From: a bacterium
GTDB taxonomy: Bacteria; Spirochaetota; JAHITG01
Reading direction: 5' to 3'
DNA: 7,434 nucleotides
Assembly: GCA_028711675.1 (NCBI GenBank)
Contig: JAQTRT010000159.1
Span: 1-7,434, forward strand
Numbering within the stretch: position 1 is the stretch's first letter; the number at the start of each line of letters is the position of its first letter. A program made the translations under genes and the position numbers. The notes beneath the pieces are model-generated. The model was not told where the DNA came from. It did not search any database and worked only from the letters and a program-made list of their open reading frames with translations. Positions 5,667 through 7,434 of the stretch are shown in pieces.

Positions 5667-7046
5667 ATGAATAAAAGATGGATATGTTTTTTCTTTCTTA
5701 TTTCCTGTTTACCGGCTTTTTCCCTTAAAGCGGAAGAGGGTATCAGTGAAAATGATCTCTTTTCCGATGAACCGGTCGTAGTCGATTCCAGGAAAGTAGA
5801 GGAAACCTCCATCTCATCCAATATGGACAAGGAAAGAACAACGCTCTCCGGGAATATCTATAACAGAACCCTCTATGACATGCAGAGGAAATGGGTCCGG
5901 GGAGATGCCGCGCCTTCCGTGAACCAGTTCTTTACTTATCTGGAAGGGAATATCTTCCTGGATGTCCGGCTGCGTAAGGGCATCAAGGCTTTCGTCGATC
6001 TTTCCGCCTATTATTCGCCCCAGGGACAGGTCAATACCGTGGAATACAGCCAGGTCCAGTTCACCAATAACGGGATCAAGACCAATAAGGTCTCACTCCT
6101 GGAGACCGTGAATACGGTCGTGCTTTTCAAGGAATTCTTTGTCGACGCGAATATCCGCAAGGCGGTTTATCTGCGGACCGGGAAACAGGTGCTTCAGTGG
6201 GGGCGCGGTTATTTCTGGAATCCCACGGACCTGATCAATGTGGAAAAACGGAGGTTCCTGGAGATGGACCGTTACCGGGAAGGCACGTTCGGGACAAAGA
6301 TCCATGTGCCTTTCGGTTCTTCGGTCAATATATACGGTTTCCTGGATTACTCGGATGTCCGTACCTTCAATGACCTGGCTGTGGCCGGAAAAGTGGAATT
6401 CATCATCGTGAACACGGAGATCGCTTTTTCCTCCTGGACCAAAGAACATTACCTGCCTCTTTATGGATTCGATTTTTCAACCAGGCTCCTGACCCTTGAT
6501 CTTTACGGGGAAAGCAGTTTCTCCTACGGCGAGAACAGGAATAAATTAAGGATCGTGCGGGAAGAGGTGCCTTTTATCGGTAACGTGACCCGTTATATCG
6601 CTTACCGTGAAAAGAACAAGTGGATCCCGAAAGTGACTCTGGGATTGACCAGGTCCTTTGACTGGACCATACCTGACCGGATCACCGTGACCGGCGAATT
6701 CTTTTATAATCATTCGGGATATTATGAAAATATGCTGGAGGACCGGGAAACAGCCCAGTATTTCACGGCTAGCGGTTTTTATGAGGCGAACTATTATTCC
6801 GTTTACTATGGTGCGCTTTTCATCACGGTCAACAGGATCTTTATTGACGAGCTGTCCCTTTCTTTGAACGGGATAGGTAACTTCAATGATAAATCATACA
6901 TCCTTTCGACAGGGCTTAACTATAATCCCACATATAATTTTACCATCAGTTTACTGGTGAGCGGATACATGGGTAACGGGAACAGGGAATATACAAAGTC
7001 CGGAAATGCTTTATCTGCGGAGATCGATACAGCAATAAATTTTTAA
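5667..7046 (+). CDS. Outer-membrane beta-barrel protein
   Basis: A 459-residue exported protein. Residues 1-22 form a signal peptide with likely cleavage at SLKA/EEG; LISC at 11-14 resembles a lipobox but would leave a very short hydrophobic core. A polar, acidic linker (about 23-60) precedes a chain dominated by alternating, aromatic-rich short strands typical of outer-membrane barrels, ending AEIDTAINF with the terminal phenylalanine used for barrel assembly. The block LRTGKQVLQWGRGYFWNPTD (169-188) resembles the G-(R/K)-Q-x3-WG-x-G-x3-NP-x-D signature of DUF1302-like and related porin-type barrels, usually at an inward-facing loop or strand; family assignment beyond that is uncertain. AAGGGG overlapping the upstream stop lies 9 nt before the ATG, indicating coupling with the LolA-like gene. 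Inferred role: the outer-membrane end of the transport route, either exporting or inserting cargo. Passive porin function is the main alternative. Confidence 0.82.
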   Translation: MNKRWICFFFLISCLPAFSLKAEEGISENDLFSDEPVVVDSRKVEETSISSNMDKERTTLSGNIYNRTLYDMQRKWVRGDAAPSVNQFFTYLEGNIFLDVRLRKGIKAFVDLSAYYSPQGQVNTVEYSQVQFTNNGIKTNKVSLLETVNTVVLFKEFFVDANIRKAVYLRTGKQVLQWGRGYFWNPTDLINVEKRRFLEMDRYREGTFGTKIHVPFGSSVNIYGFLDYSDVRTFNDLAVAGKVEFIIVNTEIAFSSWTKEHYLPLYGFDFSTRLLTLDLYGESSFSYGENRNKLRIVREEVPFIGNVTRYIAYREKNKWIPKVTLGLTRSFDWTIPDRITVTGEFFYNHSGYYENMLEDRETAQYFTASGFYEANYYSVYYGALFITVNRIFIDELSLSLNGIGNFNDKSYILSTGLNYNPTYNFTISLLVSGYMGNGNREYTKSGNALSAEIDTAINF

Positions 7047-7053
7047 AATTTAC

Positions 7054-7081
7054 TTGACAATTATAAAAAATAAGGTATAAT
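7054..7081 (+). promoter_or_regulatory. Near-ideal sigma-70 promoter for the downstream secreted-protein gene
   Basis: TTGACA (7054-7059) and TATAAT (7076-7081) are both exact consensus hexamers with a 16-nt spacer. The boxes start 8 nt after the barrel stop codon. Transcription would start near 7088, giving a leader of about 220 nt before the next start codon at 7309. Confidence 0.8.
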
Positions 7082-7088
7082 ATATATT

Positions 7089-7130
7089 AATATATGAATT
7101 TTATCGGTTTTCATATATTTTTTTGTTTTT
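7089..7130 (+). terminator. Hairpin plus T-run: terminator of the barrel gene or start-proximal hairpin of the next transcript
   Basis: aatatatgaa (7089-7098) pairs perfectly with ttcatatatt (7110-7119) around an 11-nt loop, followed by an almost unbroken T-tract to 7130. The form is that of an intrinsic terminator, 42 nt after the barrel stop, but the stem has only one G-C pair, so it is weak. It begins at the predicted start point of the promoter at 7054-7081, so for that transcript it would be a 5'-end hairpin instead. Confidence 0.5.
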
Positions 7131-7308
7131 AGTAAATAGTTCATTCATTGATTAAATTATAAGTTGCCGACACAGCAGTTTAAGACCGTAAAGAAGCTTT
7201 ATCTTTCCCGGATCCAGAAGAGCAAAAGGTTTTTTATATTGACTTTTTATTTCATCATAATAGGTTTCGCTCAAAGACTAAATTATATTTTTTATGAGGT
7301 ATGATGGT
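7131..7308 (+). other. Untranslated leader of the last gene, with a GC-richer island
   Basis: The flanks are AT-rich but 7164-7234 is clearly richer in G and C. It can form two mutually exclusive small hairpins: TAAAG (7189-7193) with CTTTA (7197-7201), or AAAGA (7190-7194) with TCTTT (7202-7206) reinforced by CCG (7186-7188) with CGG (7209-7211). I do not recognise a known riboswitch consensus. The same stretch is also open for translation as a small ORF (TTG at 7164 to TGA ending at 7304, 46 residues: basic start, one hydrophobic segment), but it has no ribosome site. Confidence 0.35.
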
Positions 7309-7434
7309 ATGGTAAAAAAGATATCTTTCCCCTTTCTTTTGTTATTATTCCCTGTTCTTCTCCTATCGGCATCAAGTGATATAAAAATCATTGCTGCATT
7401 TGACGATTCACTTGAGAATTCGTTCGGGGGGCTG
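7309..7434 (+). CDS. Secreted protein of unknown function, N-terminal part (runs off the window)
   Basis: From the ATG at 7309 the frame is open for 42 codons to the window end. MVKK followed by a leucine-rich core and LSASS (19-23) is a clear Sec signal peptide, cleaved around residues 21-23. The start of the mature protein, DIKIIAAFDDSLENSFGGL, recalls the D-(D/F)-x-N-x-x-GG pattern at the beginning of some galactose-binding-like, carbohydrate-binding modules (CBM11/CIA30-like), but this is too short to assign. GAGG (7296-7299) lies 9 nt upstream. ATGs at 7301 and 7304 are in a frame that stops at once, and the in-frame ATG at 7294 lacks a ribosome site. Codons are more AT-rich than in the preceding genes, though only the signal-peptide end is visible. 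It has its own strong promoter, so it need not belong to the transport operon. Confidence 0.75.
   Translation, partial: MVKKISFPFLLLLFPVLLLSASSDIKIIAAFDDSLENSFGGL

Noticed and set aside
7164..7234. Known riboswitch (for example a cyclic-di-GMP class) in the leader
   Set aside because: I compared the stretch with the conserved cores I remember, and none fits; only small local stems are visible.

Overview
The window comes from a diderm (outer-membrane) bacterium. It encodes two Sec-type exported envelope proteins, one predicted to be an outer-membrane beta-barrel ending in a C-terminal phenylalanine and one a LolA-fold periplasmic protein, together with a LolCDE/MacB-type ABC transporter. Genes have moderate GC and favour ATC, CTG and AGG codons; intergenic DNA is very AT-rich and holds palindromic repeats. 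This style would fit a spirochaete or one of the uncultivated diderm candidate phyla, but no ribosomal or marker gene is present, so the taxon stays open.

Layout. Bases 1-299 (minus strand) hold the N-terminal part of a patatin-like phospholipase. Bases 300-657 separate it from a divergent plus-strand operon and carry a nested repeat: a perfect 31-bp inverted repeat, a 20-bp direct repeat on either side, and a second GGGGACGGT palindrome unit. The operon then encodes a LolD-like ATPase (658-1335) and two different FtsX/MacB-type permeases (1349-2872 and 2888-4663), each with a good Shine-Dalgarno 6-10 nt before the chosen start and gaps of only 13-15 nt. A 222-nt AT-rich spacer holds an inverted array of ACAGGA hexamers at 9-nt phase. 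It is followed by a LolA-like periplasmic protein (4886-5653) and, 13 nt later, an outer-membrane barrel (5667-7046). After a near-consensus promoter (TTGACA-N16-TATAAT), a hairpin with a T-run and a roughly 220-nt leader, a further secreted protein starts at 7309 and runs out of the window.

Taken together, the five central genes supply one part for each envelope layer: a cytoplasmic ATPase, an inner-membrane permease pair with large periplasmic domains, a periplasmic lipid/lipoprotein-carrier fold, and an outer-membrane barrel. My inference is a dedicated trans-envelope route for a lipid, lipoprotein or other amphiphile, parallel to but distinct from canonical Lol. The divergent patatin lipase would suit a lipid theme but is not proven to be linked. 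The cargo and the direction of transport cannot be read from the sequence.
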